Shown: positions 43,796 to 53,025, counted from the stretch's first letter. The stretch: DNA of 62,867 nucleotides from Vibrio sp. LaRot3 (GCF_027587025.1 NZ_JAPPTI010000016.1:1-62867); one strand, 5' to 3'. Program-made: numbers and translations. The notes: generated by a model not told the origin, from the letters alone.

Positions 43796-45862
43796 TTATT
43801 TTTGCAGTAGTGAAATGTCAGCAATCTGTAGGAATAGGTTACGCAGGTTGTTCAGTAGCGTTAGACGGTTCTTCTTCAGAGCTTCGTCGTCAGCCATTAC
43901 CATTACGTTATCGAAGAATGCATCTACTGGCTCACGTAGGTCAGCTAGCTTGCTTAGTGCTTCTTGGTAGTTACCTGTCGCAAATGCAGGCTCTAGAGCT
44001 TCAGTCATCACTTCAACGCTTTCTGCTAGCGTCTTCTCTGCGTCTTCTTGTAGAAGAGCAAGGTCGATTTCTGCTGCTAGTTCGCCGTCGAATTTCGCTA
44101 GGATGTTACCTACACGCTTGTTCGCTGCGGCTAGGGCTTCTGCTGCTTCTAGCTCACGGAAGTGAGATACCGCTTTCACGCGCTGGTCGAAGTCTGCTGG
44201 TTTCGTTGGACGGTTAGCCAGTACAGCTTGGATGATATCCACGCTGAAGCCTTCGTCTTTGTACCATGCGTTGAAGCGACCAAGCATGAAGTCGATAACG
44301 TCGTTTGCAACGTTCGCGTTAGTCAGCTTATCGCCGAACAGAGACTGAGCTTTTGCGATTAGGTCTGTTAGGTCTAGGCTGTAGCCGTTTTCTACGATGA
44401 TACGTAGTACACCTAGCGACGCACGACGAAGTGCGAATGGGTCAGAGCCCTTAGGTGCTTGACCAATACCGAAGATACCAACAATCGTATCTAGCTTGTC
44501 AGCCATTGCAACAGCAGATGAGATCCCCGTGCTTGGTAGGTCGTCACCCGCGAAACGAGGCATGTATTGCTCGTAAAGTGCCAGTGCAACTTGCTCGTCT
44601 TCACCATCGTGAGTTGCGTAGTGCATGCCCATTACGCCTTGAGTATCTGTAAATTCAAATACCATCGATGTCATTAGGTCACACTTGGCTAGAAGACCCG
44701 CACGCTTAGACTTTTCAACGTCAGCGTCGATTTGCTCAGCGATGTAGCCAGCAAGCTCTGTGATGCGGTCTGTTTTGTCTTTGATAGTACCAAGCTGTTT
44801 CTGGAAGATAGCTTGTTCTAGTTCAGGTAGACGGTCGATAAGAGGACGCTTACGGTCAGTGTTGAAGAAGAATTCTGCATCCGCTAGACGTGGACGTACA
44901 ACCTTCTCATTACCTTCGATTACGTATCGAGGCTCTTTTGATTCGATGTTAGAAACGAAGATGAAGTTAGGCAGTAGCTTCTTGTTTTCGTCATACACTG
45001 GGAAGTATTTTTGGTCACCTTTCATGGTGTAAACCAGAGCTTCAGAAGGCACTTTTAGGAACTCTTCTTCAAACTTCGCAGTAAGAACGACTGGCCATTC
45101 AACCAGAGAGGTTACTTCTTCAACTAGGTCATCTTCTAGGTCAGCAATACCGCCAACCGCTTCCGCTGCCTTTTGAGAATCAGCAAGGATGATCGCTTTA
45201 CGTGCTTCGTAATCTGCCATTACCTTACCGCGCTCTTCTAGGATCGCTGGGTATTGCTCTGCAGAATCGATAGTGAACTCTTGCTCACCCATAAAGCGGT
45301 GACCACGGATAGTGCGGTCAGATGCCACACCTAGGATCTCACCTTCAATCAGGTCAGAACCCATTAGCATGGTAAGAGTCTTAACTGGGCGAATGAACTG
45401 AGTTGTCTTGTTACCCCAACGCATTGGTTTCGCGATTGGTAGGTTACCCAGTGCCTTTGCTGCTAGCTCAACAACGATTTCAGTCGTTGCTTGGCCTTTT
45501 ACTTCTTGTTTGAAAAGAAGCCATTCGCCTTTGTCTGTTACTAGACGGTCAGCTTGCTCAACTGTGATGCCGTTACCACGAGCCCAACCTTGAGCTGCTT
45601 TAGTCGCGTTACCGTCAGCATCGAATGCCACAGAAACCGCAGGACCACGCTTTTCAACTACTTTGTCAGCTTGACCTTCAGCAAGACCAGCAACCTTAAG
45701 TGCTAGACGACGAGGAGCCGCGTACCATTTCACACCTTCGTGTGCTAGGTCTGCGCCTTTAAGCTCTGCTTCGAAGTTTGCTGCGAAAGCTTCTGCTAGC
45801 GTACGAAGTTGCGTTGGTGGTAGCTCTTCAGTACCTAGCTCAATTAGAAATTCTTTTGCCAT
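43796..45862 (-). CDS. glyS: Glycyl-tRNA synthetase beta subunit
   Basis: This is the tRNA-binding subunit of the tetrameric (alpha2beta2) glycyl-tRNA synthetase. The 688 residues equal E. coli GlyS (689). They begin EFLIELGTEELPP and contain the KRGPAVSVAFDADGNATKAA segment and the HD-like MHYATHDGE motif. It begins 2 bases after glyQ. Confidence 0.97.
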   Translation of the reverse strand: MAKEFLIELGTEELPPTQLRTLAEAFAANFEAELKGADLAHEGVKWYAAPRRLALKVAGLAEGQADKVVEKRGPAVSVAFDADGNATKAAQGWARGNGITVEQADRLVTDKGEWLLFKQEVKGQATTEIVVELAAKALGNLPIAKPMRWGNKTTQFIRPVKTLTMLMGSDLIEGEILGVASDRTIRGHRFMGEQEFTIDSAEQYPAILEERGKVMADYEARKAIILADSQKAAEAVGGIADLEDDLVEEVTSLVEWPVVLTAKFEEEFLKVPSEALVYTMKGDQKYFPVYDENKKLLPNFIFVSNIESKEPRYVIEGNEKVVRPRLADAEFFFNTDRKRPLIDRLPELEQAIFQKQLGTIKDKTDRITELAGYIAEQIDADVEKSKRAGLLAKCDLMTSMVFEFTDTQGVMGMHYATHDGEDEQVALALYEQYMPRFAGDDLPSTGISSAVAMADKLDTIVGIFGIGQAPKGSDPFALRRASLGVLRIIVENGYSLDLTDLIAKAQSLFGDKLTNANVANDVIDFMLGRFNAWYKDEGFSVDIIQAVLANRPTKPADFDQRVKAVSHFRELEAAEALAAANKRVGNILAKFDGELAAEIDLALLQEDAEKTLAESVEVMTEALEPAFATGNYQEALSKLADLREPVDAFFDNVMVMADDEALKKNRLTLLNNLRNLFLQIADISLLQK

Positions 45863-45864
45863 GA

Positions 45865-46788
45865 TTACTTCTCCTCGCCTTGTTTCTTACACATTGGGAA
45901 GCCAAGTGCTTCACGAGATGCGTAGTACGCTTCTGCAACCGCTTTAGTTAGGTTACGAATACGAAGGATGTAACGTTGGCGCTCTGTAACAGAGATAGCT
46001 TTACGCGCATCAAGAAGGTTGAATGCGTGTGCTGCTTTAAGAATGCGCTCGTAAGCTGGCAGAGGTAGAGGTTTTTCTAGCTCTAGTAGCTCTTTAGATT
46101 CTTTTTCACATTGGTCAAAGAAGCTAAATAAGAAATCTACGTCAGCGTGCTCGAAGTTGTAGGTTGATTGCTCCACTTCGTTTTGGTGGAAGATATCACC
46201 GTAAGTCACGTTGCTGCCGTCTGGTGCTACGTTCCATACAAGATCGTAAACAGAGTCTACTTCTTGGATGTACATTGCTAGACGTTCGATACCGTAAGTG
46301 ATTTCACCTGTTACTGGCTTACACTCAAGGCCGCCGACTTGTTGGAAGTAAGTAAACTGAGTTACTTCCATGCCGTTTAGCCATACTTCCCAGCCTAGAC
46401 CCCAAGCGCCTAGAGTTGGGTTTTCCCAGTTGTCTTCAACGAAACGAATGTCGTGAACAAGTGGGTCGATACCAAGCACTTCAAGTGAGCCTAGGTACAA
46501 CTCCTGAATGTTGTCTGGAGATGGTTTTAGAGCTACTTGGAATTGATAATAGTGCTGCAGACGGTTCGGGTTTTCACCGTAACGACCATCGGTCGGACGA
46601 CGAGAAGGTTGAACGTATGCCGTAGACATTGGCTCTGGGCCAAGTGCACGTAAACATGTCATTGGGTGAGAGGTACCCGCACCTACTTCCATATCTAGAG
46701 GTTGAACGATGGTACAACCGTTTTGTGCCCAATAATCCTGCAGCGCGAGGATCATTCCCTGGAAGGTTTTGATATCGTATTTTTGCAT
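45865..46788 (-). CDS. glyQ: Glycyl-tRNA synthetase alpha subunit
   Basis: This is the catalytic class II subunit. The 307 residues include VGAGTSHPMTCLRALGPEP, YVQPSRRPTDGRYGENPNR and the motif 3-like GLECKPVTGEITYGIERL. Length matches E. coli (303). It leads the glyQ-glyS operon and is divergent from the Mn-exporter gene. Confidence 0.97.
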   Translation of the reverse strand: MQKYDIKTFQGMILALQDYWAQNGCTIVQPLDMEVGAGTSHPMTCLRALGPEPMSTAYVQPSRRPTDGRYGENPNRLQHYYQFQVALKPSPDNIQELYLGSLEVLGIDPLVHDIRFVEDNWENPTLGAWGLGWEVWLNGMEVTQFTYFQQVGGLECKPVTGEITYGIERLAMYIQEVDSVYDLVWNVAPDGSNVTYGDIFHQNEVEQSTYNFEHADVDFLFSFFDQCEKESKELLELEKPLPLPAYERILKAAHAFNLLDARKAISVTERQRYILRIRNLTKAVAEAYYASREALGFPMCKKQGEEK

Positions 46789-46984
46789 AGCCTGCTTCGC
46801 GCGATTCTTCTAAATGAATTTAATGAAAATAACGATCAAGTATACCGAGATATCGTGCGTGGTAGTAGAGGGAATCTTGCTTATTTCATAGGCAAAAGCG
46901 TTTAGTTTGCTCTAAAGACAAAATTTTCTACCAAAACTGCCGTTAAGTGAGTCTGATAACGGCTTTAGGCTTAGGTTTCTCGGC

Positions 46985-47013
46985 TTGCAACTCATTATTT
47001 TACTGATTAGAAT
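46985..47013 (+). promoter_or_regulatory. Promoter of the Mn-exporter gene
   Basis: TTGCAA (46985-46990), a 17-base spacer and TAGAAT (47008-47013) place the transcription start near 47020. That is at the first base of the riboswitch helix. Confidence 0.7.
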
Positions 47014-47018
47014 TGCGC

Positions 47019-47211
47019 CGTCTTTGGGGAGTAGCTTACTCATTCAACAACCTTGTTGAAACGTTCGTTCGTCAACATACTTGGTGCCAAATCACCATGG
47101 CGTTCGAGACTCATCATCCCATGATGGGTTTAGCAAGACCTTAGACAAATCATCACAAACCAGGGTGGGGAGTGGGATTTGTCTTTGGAAAAATAATAAT
47201 AATCCCCGCCC
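47019..47211 (+). promoter_or_regulatory. yybP-ykoY manganese riboswitch and expression platform
   Basis: The leader holds the conserved elements of the yybP-ykoY Mn2+ riboswitch: GGGGAGTAGC (47027-47036), TCAACATACTTGG (about 47072-47084) and AGCAAGACC (47132-47140). The aptamer ends near 47146. A second hairpin pairs GGGTGGGG (47163-47170) with CCCCGCCC (47204-47211), ending four bases before the start codon. It probably controls translation initiation in response to Mn2+. Confidence 0.9.
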
Positions 47212-47215
47212 TAAT

Positions 47216-47785
47216 ATGAGCAATGTTGTGAGCGTTCTAGCTATATCTTTAACGACTGTAGCGATAGCCGAGATCGGGGATAAAACCCAACTGTTGTCTT
47301 TGCTGTTAGCCAGTCGCTTTCGTAAACCCGTGCCAATTATTTTGGCCATCTTATTGGCAACACTGGCCAATCATGCTTTAGCGGCATGGTTGGGGGTAGT
47401 AGTGGCTGATCATGTTTCTCCAGAAATCCTCAAATGGGGTATCGCAGCCAGCTTTTTAGCGATGGCTGTATGGGTATTAGTACCAGACAAAATTGATGAA
47501 AATGAAACCTACTCAGGTAAAAGTGCCTTCTTGACCAGTTTTATGGCTTTTTTCATCGCAGAGATCGGCGATAAAACGCAAATTGCGACTTCGATTATCG
47601 GCGCGCAATATGCGGATGCTTTGGCATTGGTCGTGATAGGAACGACGCTTGGTATGATGGTGGCGAACGTACCCGTGGTGTTGATGGGTAACTTCTCGGC
47701 TGAGAGATTGCCTTTAGCTCTCATTCGTAAAATAACTTGCGCCATCTTCGTTGCGTTAGCCATTGGTGCAGCGTTCTTCTCTTAA
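47216..47785 (+). CDS. mneA: Manganese exporter of the TMEM165/UPF0016 family (MneA)
   Basis: This 189-residue inner-membrane protein has two copies of the EIGDKTQ signature (19-25, and again about 115 residues later) and about six helices, the hallmark of the GDT1/TMEM165 cation transporters. In Vibrio cholerae a member of this family exports Mn2+ and is called MneA. The yybP-ykoY riboswitch upstream confirms a role in Mn homeostasis. The ATG at 47216 gives the family N-terminus, but there is no clear Shine-Dalgarno; the region just before it is taken up by the riboswitch hairpin. Confidence 0.9.
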   Translation: MSNVVSVLAISLTTVAIAEIGDKTQLLSLLLASRFRKPVPIILAILLATLANHALAAWLGVVVADHVSPEILKWGIAASFLAMAVWVLVPDKIDENETYSGKSAFLTSFMAFFIAEIGDKTQIATSIIGAQYADALALVVIGTTLGMMVANVPVVLMGNFSAERLPLALIRKITCAIFVALAIGAAFFS

Positions 47786-48094
47786 ATTTGCCTTATCATT
47801 GATAATGAATGACGTGCGGTCAGGTGGATATTTTAATCTGGTCGCATTTTAATCAGAATTGTGTCTAATTCGAGTAAGTGCGATTTGTTGTAATCTTTCA
47901 TCAAACTCGACAGAAATAGATGACTTAGTGCTCAAATATTCCTCAATTTGATGACCAAAGTTGTTGTTCAATTATCAAACAGCAAAATTTTGCAATAAAC
48001 CTGCAACGCCATGTTTTTTATTAGATTTTCGTCATATTGATGTCGTAAATTAATCTCGTTATTTTCTATGCGATTTTATTCATAAGGTATCGCT
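47786..48094. other. 309-base intergenic region without a supported gene
   Basis: This AT-rich gap lies between the Mn-exporter gene and the binding-protein gene. A short palindrome TTATCATTGATAA (about 47793-47805) could be part of a terminator or a weak Fur-like site. I found no clear terminator, promoter pair or ORF. Confidence 0.6.
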
Positions 48095-49768
48095 ATGAAA
48101 ACAACGCTTTTATCTACCGTGGTTGCATCAGCAATCGCGTTTTCTGCAAGTTCGGTTGTGGCAGCTGATTTAGATAAGATGTCTCAGCTGACAATCATCC
48201 CAAACCACAACCCATCGCTTATTCGTAACTTCAACCCTTATGCTGTGTCTCGTCTGCATACCGCTCGAGACTTTATCTTTGAGCCATTGGTGATTTTCAA
48301 CGAGCTTAAAGGCAATGTGCCTGAGTATCGTTTGGCGACAGGTTTTGCGCTAAGTGAAGACCTGCTGAGTATTACGTTTGATTTGCGTGAAGGCGTGACT
48401 TGGTCTGATGGTGAAACGTTCGACGCAGATGATGTGGTATTCACGTTTGATTTGGTGCGTAAAAACCCAAATATTGATGATCGCGGGATCAATAGCAAAG
48501 TGAAGTCGGTTGAAAAGCTAGGTCCTTACAAAGTGCGTTTCAACTTAGATAAAGTGAACACCAATATTGGTTATGAAATCGCGCAAGTTCCGGTTGTGCC
48601 TGAGCATCAATGGAAGTCAGTTGAAGACCCTGCGGCATTTATGAACCCGAATCCAGTGGGAACAGGGCCATTTACTGAGCTGCCTAAGTTTACTTCTACG
48701 CTATTCCTTCAATGTCGTAACCCGAACTACTGGGACAATGATAATCTTGATGTAGATTGTCTGCGTGTGCCTCAAATGAACCACAATGACCAAGTGTTGG
48801 GTGAGTTGATGAACTCTCGCATCGACTGGGCGGGCTCATTCATTCCTGATATTGATCAGACCTATCTTAAAGCCTCGAAGAACCACGGTTACTGGTATCC
48901 ACCAGCGGGAACTCAGGCATTTATGTTTAACTACGCATCAAAAGACAAAGTGAAACATGAAGTACTGAACGACATTAATTTCCGTCGTGCCTTCTCAATG
49001 GCGATTGACCGTCAAACTCTGATTGATATTGCGAACTACGGCAACGCGGTATTAAACGACTTTGCGTCTGGTCTAGGCTATGCGTTTGAAACTTGGTCTG
49101 ATGAAGCTGTTCACAATCAGTACAAACCATTTATGACTTACTCACCAGAGAAAGCGAAAGCGCTATTGGCAGAGGCGGGTTATAAAGATATTGATAATGA
49201 CGGTTTTGTTGAATCGCCATCTGGTGAGAAGTTTGAGCTAAGCATTCAATCGCCTCAAGGTTGGACTGACTTCAACAACACAGTCATGCTGGCTTCTGAG
49301 CAGTTGCTTGAAGTCGGTATTAAAGTGAAAGCGCGTACACCTGATTTCTCTATCTACAATAAGAGCATGCTAGGTGCGGATTACGATATCGCTTACACCA
49401 ACTACTTCCATGGTCCAACTCCGCACAAATACTGGGATAGTGGTTACCACTCGCGCCTACAAGCGTCTGAAGGTATGCCGCGCTTTGCGATGCACCACTG
49501 GAAGAATACTAAGCTAGATAGCTTGCTTGATAGTTTTTACAAAACAGCGGATAGCCAAGAGCAGCAAAACATTGCTCATGACATTCAGAAGCTGATTGCC
49601 GAAAACCAAGTGACGGTGCCTGTATTGTCAGGACCTAACTTCTATCAATACAACACCACTCGCTTTACAGGCTGGTGGACAGAGGATAATCCAAAAGGTC
49701 GTCCAATGGTTTGGGAAGGCACACCAGAACGCCTATTACACGTGCTAGACCTAAAACCACGTAGCTAA
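48095..49768 (+). CDS. Orphan periplasmic binding protein of the chitin-oligosaccharide-binding (CBP) type
   Basis: This 557-residue family 5 solute-binding protein has a signal peptide (1-23, ending VVA). It is strikingly similar, from memory, to the Vibrio chitooligosaccharide-binding protein CBP: RNFNPY, HTARDFIFEPLVIFNE, CLRVPQ, YWYPPAGTQAFM, FASGLGYAFE and the ending WWTEDNPKGRP...LLHVLDLKP. CBP normally sits with ABC permeases and controls the ChiS sensor. Here no permease, ATPase or sensor gene is adjacent, so it is probably a paralogue. It may serve a remote transporter or bind another beta-glycan. Confidence 0.85.
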   Translation: MKTTLLSTVVASAIAFSASSVVAADLDKMSQLTIIPNHNPSLIRNFNPYAVSRLHTARDFIFEPLVIFNELKGNVPEYRLATGFALSEDLLSITFDLREGVTWSDGETFDADDVVFTFDLVRKNPNIDDRGINSKVKSVEKLGPYKVRFNLDKVNTNIGYEIAQVPVVPEHQWKSVEDPAAFMNPNPVGTGPFTELPKFTSTLFLQCRNPNYWDNDNLDVDCLRVPQMNHNDQVLGELMNSRIDWAGSFIPDIDQTYLKASKNHGYWYPPAGTQAFMFNYASKDKVKHEVLNDINFRRAFSMAIDRQTLIDIANYGNAVLNDFASGLGYAFETWSDEAVHNQYKPFMTYSPEKAKALLAEAGYKDIDNDGFVESPSGEKFELSIQSPQGWTDFNNTVMLASEQLLEVGIKVKARTPDFSIYNKSMLGADYDIAYTNYFHGPTPHKYWDSGYHSRLQASEGMPRFAMHHWKNTKLDSLLDSFYKTADSQEQQNIAHDIQKLIAENQVTVPVLSGPNFYQYNTTRFTGWWTEDNPKGRPMVWEGTPERLLHVLDLKPRS

Positions 49769-49804
49769 TTCATTAGCTTACAAAAGCTCAACATATAAAC
49801 CTAA

Positions 49805-49837
49805 AAGGCTCTAATCTTAGATTAGGGTCTTTTTTAT
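49805..49837 (+). terminator. Terminator after the orphan binding-protein gene
   Basis: AAGGCTCTAATCT and AGATTAGGGTCTT pair fully, including two wobble pairs, and are followed by TTTTTT. Confidence 0.85.
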
Positions 49838-49980
49838 ACCTGATAATCGGGTGTCGAAATAAGAAAAGTGAGTTTGTTCAAACTCTTAAGTAAATTCGGT
49901 GAAATGCGTGACCGCTGACATATTAGTGTCACAATTGTCATGCTACTTTAATCATAACAACAGTGGCGGAGGGCAACATT

Positions 49981-50241
49981 ATGCTGACACGTTACATGGG
50001 GATGACCCCAAAAAGTCAGAGCTATTTGTTCACATTTGGCTTGGCGCTTACATTACTCGGAATGGTGCTGACAGATATGTGGCTACCTATGGTAGCAGGA
50101 GCGATTATCTTAGCTGGATTGACGGTAGAATCTTGGATTCGCGTTGCACATATTATTCCGATGCATCAGGAGATGCGTTCGATGCAAAAGCAGATCAACA
50201 AGCTGCAATCTGAAATTCGCACTCTTGAGTATGATGAGTAA
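49981..50241 (+). CDS. Small membrane protein with C-terminal coiled coil
   Basis: This 86-residue protein has two closely spaced hydrophobic segments (about 17-35 and 38-56). A charged helical tail follows (HQEMRSMQKQINKLQSEIR) with a coiled-coil heptad pattern. The ATG at 49981 is chosen because GGAGG lies 7 bases upstream. I do not recognise the family. It ends at a bidirectional terminator shared with tusA. Confidence 0.75.
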   Translation: MLTRYMGMTPKSQSYLFTFGLALTLLGMVLTDMWLPMVAGAIILAGLTVESWIRVAHIIPMHQEMRSMQKQINKLQSEIRTLEYDE

Positions 50242-50259
50242 TTGATAACAGAACAAACA

Positions 50260-50286
50260 AAAACGGCTGCCACGGGCAGCCGTTTT
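50260..50286. terminator. Bidirectional terminator between the small membrane protein gene and tusA
   Basis: AAAACGGCTGCC, ACG and GGCAGCCGTTTT form a perfect 12-base stem with A/T ends, so it can serve both convergent genes. Confidence 0.88.
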
Positions 50287-50312
50287 GCTATCTGCTAATC
50301 CACTAGAATTGC

Positions 50313-50567
50313 TTAGCTTAAGCCTTTTTTAATTAGGTACTGATAAGGCAGTTGATCCGTTTGTGCATCAATTAATTGGTGATCCATAAAGCGACAAAAG
50401 CTTGGGATATCTCGAGTGGTTGATGGGTCATCTGCTTTAACTAACAGCACTTCACCATCTTGCATGTTGCGAATTGTCTTCCTGACCATCATTACGGGCT
50501 CCGGGCAGCGTAATCCTTCTGCCTCTAGGGTATGTGTTACCTGCTCTGAATTCATTGTCATGGTCAT
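50313..50567 (-). CDS. tusA: Sulfur carrier protein TusA
   Basis: This 84-residue persulfide carrier passes sulfur from IscS towards the TusBCD-TusE relay for tRNA 2-thiouridine. The catalytic cysteine is C21 in GLRCPEPVM. Length is near E. coli TusA (81). Three in-frame ATGs lie at the start (MTMTM), so the exact N-terminus is uncertain by a few residues. Confidence 0.93.
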   Translation of the reverse strand: MTMTMNSEQVTHTLEAEGLRCPEPVMMVRKTIRNMQDGEVLLVKADDPSTTRDIPSFCRFMDHQLIDAQTDQLPYQYLIKKGLS

Positions 50568-50696
50568 ATCTGTGTTGCTCGATTTAGGCGGTAGATAATA
50601 CTAGTGAAGAAAAAATATTCAATAATCACTTGGCAAAAGGATCATTTTGTTTTAATTTAATTAACAAGCTGGTAACAAAAATAAAAAGGAACTGGA

Positions 50697-50879
50697 ATGC
50701 TAACCACGCTCGATAGGCTTTCTATTTATTCCGTTCTTTGTTTTATTGCTTTGTGCACTCTTGTCACACGTTCATCAACGGAAGGTTCTTTGATGCCATT
50801 AGTTGGCGTTGCAGCCACAATTGTAGGGATTTGGCTTGAAATACGCCAGTGGCAAGAATCTTCTTCTAAAGAGTGCTGA
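50697..50879 (+). CDS. Small uncharacterised membrane protein
   Basis: This 60-residue protein has two hydrophobic stretches (about 9-25 and 32-48) and a hydrophilic C-terminus. AAGGA sits 8 bases before the ATG, and a strong terminator follows about 75 bases downstream, which together support a real gene. Family and function are not recognised. Confidence 0.6.
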   Translation: MLTTLDRLSIYSVLCFIALCTLVTRSSTEGSLMPLVGVAATIVGIWLEIRQWQESSSKEC

Positions 50880-50954
50880 CTAACCGACACAAGATAGTAG
50901 CTACTAATTCCGCCAAAACTCTATTCCGACACTATCCCCAGTTTTCTTGGGCTT

Positions 50955-50981
50955 CCCCGCCGAAAGGCGGGATTTTTTTTT
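50955..50981 (+). terminator. Terminator upstream of the LysR gene
   Basis: CCCGCC, a GAAA tetraloop and GGCGGG are followed by ATTTTTTTTT. It ends the small membrane protein transcript. Confidence 0.9.
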
Positions 50982-51027
50982 CCCTAAAGCATACACTTAG
51001 TCTAATCATGTTGAGTGGGTCGCTAAA

Positions 51028-51969
51028 GTGGAACTAGAAGACATCTATCGTCGAGATTTGAATTTGTTAGTCGCACTGCGCGTGCTGATTGAAGAAAGCA
51101 GTGTTAGCAAGGCGGCAACTCGTCTCAATTTGAGTCAGTCAGCCATGAGTCGTGTGCTAGGACGTTTAAGGACGTTACTTGATGATCCTTTGTTTACTCG
51201 GCAAGGGCAGCAACTTATTCCAACTGAAAAAGCGCTAGAAATTGATGCAGCATTAGGTGAGCCACTAGAGTCTCTGCGTCAGTTGTTAGCGCCAATGGAG
51301 TTTGACCCACAAAGCTGCGACCAAACATTCACGATTGCGACCACTGACTATGCGATGCAAACCATCTTGCCATTTGCGCTGCCTCGTATTTATCAAGAAG
51401 CGCCCAATGTATCGTTTAACTTTTTACCTTTGCAACATGACCGCTTAGCCGATCAACTTACCTACGAAGGCGCTGATTTAGCCATTTGTCGCCCTACCGG
51501 TCCTGTTGATCCATTACGCAGTGAAAACTTAGGTCGAGTTGGCGTATTTTGTTTGCTATCGAAACAACATCCTTTAGCGGATAAAGAGATGAACTTGGCG
51601 GATTACCTGAGTTATCCCCATGCGATGATTGCAATCAGTGATGGCGTAAAAGCGCTGATTGAGCAAGCCTTGGTCGACCAGCCTAAACGTAAGATGGTGT
51701 TACGCGCGTATCATTTAGAAGCGGCGCTCGCGATTGTCGATACCATGCCGCTGATTATTACTGTGCCAGCCGATTTAGCGTATTTGGTATCAGAGCGTTA
51801 TGATTTGGTGGTTAAGCCATTACCATTCCAGTTTACGCCTTTTGATTATTCGATGATTTGGCATGCGCGCTGTGAGCACTCTCCAGCCCAAGAATGGTTG
51901 AGAGGCATTGTGAAAGAAGAATGTAGCCGCCTGATTGCCAAACGTATTGAAGATATGGGATTAGAGTAG
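51028..51969 (+). CDS. LysR-family transcriptional regulator
   Basis: This 313-residue LTTR has an N-terminal winged HTH (about 9-66, SVSKAATRLNLSQSAMSRVLGRLR) and an effector domain with the IATTDYAMQTILP start. Its N-terminus (RRDLNLLVALRVLIEE) resembles the NodD/LeuO/PcpR branch. The start is GTG. No divergent target gene is next to it; acuI lies convergently. The ligand and targets are unknown. Confidence 0.85.
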   Translation: MELEDIYRRDLNLLVALRVLIEESSVSKAATRLNLSQSAMSRVLGRLRTLLDDPLFTRQGQQLIPTEKALEIDAALGEPLESLRQLLAPMEFDPQSCDQTFTIATTDYAMQTILPFALPRIYQEAPNVSFNFLPLQHDRLADQLTYEGADLAICRPTGPVDPLRSENLGRVGVFCLLSKQHPLADKEMNLADYLSYPHAMIAISDGVKALIEQALVDQPKRKMVLRAYHLEAALAIVDTMPLIITVPADLAYLVSERYDLVVKPLPFQFTPFDYSMIWHARCEHSPAQEWLRGIVKEECSRLIAKRIEDMGLE

Positions 51970-51998
51970 CGTGTAATTCTAAATCATTCAGATAACAA

Positions 51999-52021
51999 AA
52001 GAGCCAGCATTGCTGGCTCTT
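51999..52021. terminator. Bidirectional terminator between the LysR gene and acuI
   Basis: AAGAGCCAGC, ATT and GCTGGCTCTT form a perfect 10-base stem between convergent genes. The flanking T runs are short. Confidence 0.8.
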
Positions 52022-52044
52022 AATCTAACTCAATACGCTATCGA

Positions 52045-53025
52045 TTATAGTTTGATCACTACTCGGCCTGTTACTTGGCCATTAGTGATGTCTTCTGCGT
52101 ATTTCGGTGCTTCTTCTAGTGCCACTTCTGTACACGCCTGTTCAAAGTAGCTCTCTGGTAGTAGTTCAACCAGCTTTTCCCAGGCAGCAATACGTTTCTC
52201 TGTTGGGCATGAAACAGAATCAACACCCTGTAGGCGAACGTTACGCAGAATGAATGGCATTACAGTGGTTGGTAGATCAAAGCCGCCTGCTAGGCCACAT
52301 GCTGCCACTGCACTGTTGTAATCCATTTGAGCGAGAACTTTTGCTAGTACTTTGCTGCCTACAGTATCCACTGCACCTGCCCATACTTGTTTCTCAAGCG
52401 GGCGAGCTGGCTCTTCAAACTCCGCACGGTCAATGATGCGGCTTGCACCAAGCTTCTCTAGTAGTGGGCCGTTCTGTTCTATGCGACCTGTTACCGCTGC
52501 AACTTTGTAGCTTAGAGCTGAAAGTAGTGATACTGCTACTGAGCCAACGCCGCCACTTGCGCCAGTAACAAGAACTTCACCTGCTTCTGGTTTTACGCCA
52601 GCATCTAAAAGGGCTTGAACACAAAGCATGGCAGTAAAGCCTGCTGTACCGACCATCATCGCTTTCTTGCTGTCTAGACCTTTAGGTAGTGGTACTAACC
52701 AATCTGCTTTTAGACGCGCACGTTGTGCCATGCCACCCCAATGGTTTTCACCAACGCCCCAACCAGTCAATACCACTTTGTCACCCGCTTGGTAACGACC
52801 ATCTTCAGAACTGACGACTGTACCAGCTAGGTCAATGCCCGGAACCATAGGGAAGTTACGGATGATTTTACCTTTACCTGTAATAGCTAGGCCATCTTTG
52901 TAGTTCAGAGAAGAGTAATCGACATCAATCAGTACGTCGCCTTCTGGCAGTTGTTCTTCTTCGATTTGCTCGATGGTCGCTAGAGTGCGTTTGTCTTCTT
53001 GATTTAGGATCAGAGCGTTAAACAT
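52045..53025 (-). CDS. acuI: Acrylyl-CoA reductase (NADPH) AcuI/YhdH
   Basis: This zinc-free medium-chain reductase reduces toxic acryloyl-CoA to propionyl-CoA, important in marine bacteria exposed to acrylate from DMSP. The 326 residues contain SSLNYKDGLAITGKG, MVPGIDLAG and the NADPH motif TGASGGVGSVA. I start at the ATG at 53025 (MFNALIL) because GGAG lies just upstream. No DMSP lyase gene is nearby, so the physiological context is not evident. Confidence 0.9.
   Translation of the reverse strand: MFNALILNQEDKRTLATIEQIEEEQLPEGDVLIDVDYSSLNYKDGLAITGKGKIIRNFPMVPGIDLAGTVVSSEDGRYQAGDKVVLTGWGVGENHWGGMAQRARLKADWLVPLPKGLDSKKAMMVGTAGFTAMLCVQALLDAGVKPEAGEVLVTGASGGVGSVAVSLLSALSYKVAAVTGRIEQNGPLLEKLGASRIIDRAEFEEPARPLEKQVWAGAVDTVGSKVLAKVLAQMDYNSAVAACGLAGGFDLPTTVMPFILRNVRLQGVDSVSCPTEKRIAAWEKLVELLPESYFEQACTEVALEEAPKYAEDITNGQVTGRVVIKL

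Noticed and set aside
47793..47805. Fur box near the end of the Mn-exporter gene
   Set aside because: TTATCATTGATAA has only a partial match to the 19-base Fur consensus and lies far from the next gene's start.
49899..50213. 104-codon frame overlapping the 86-residue small membrane protein
   Set aside because: Out-of-frame shadow; the 86-residue frame has a GGAGG SD, two membrane helices and ends at the terminator.
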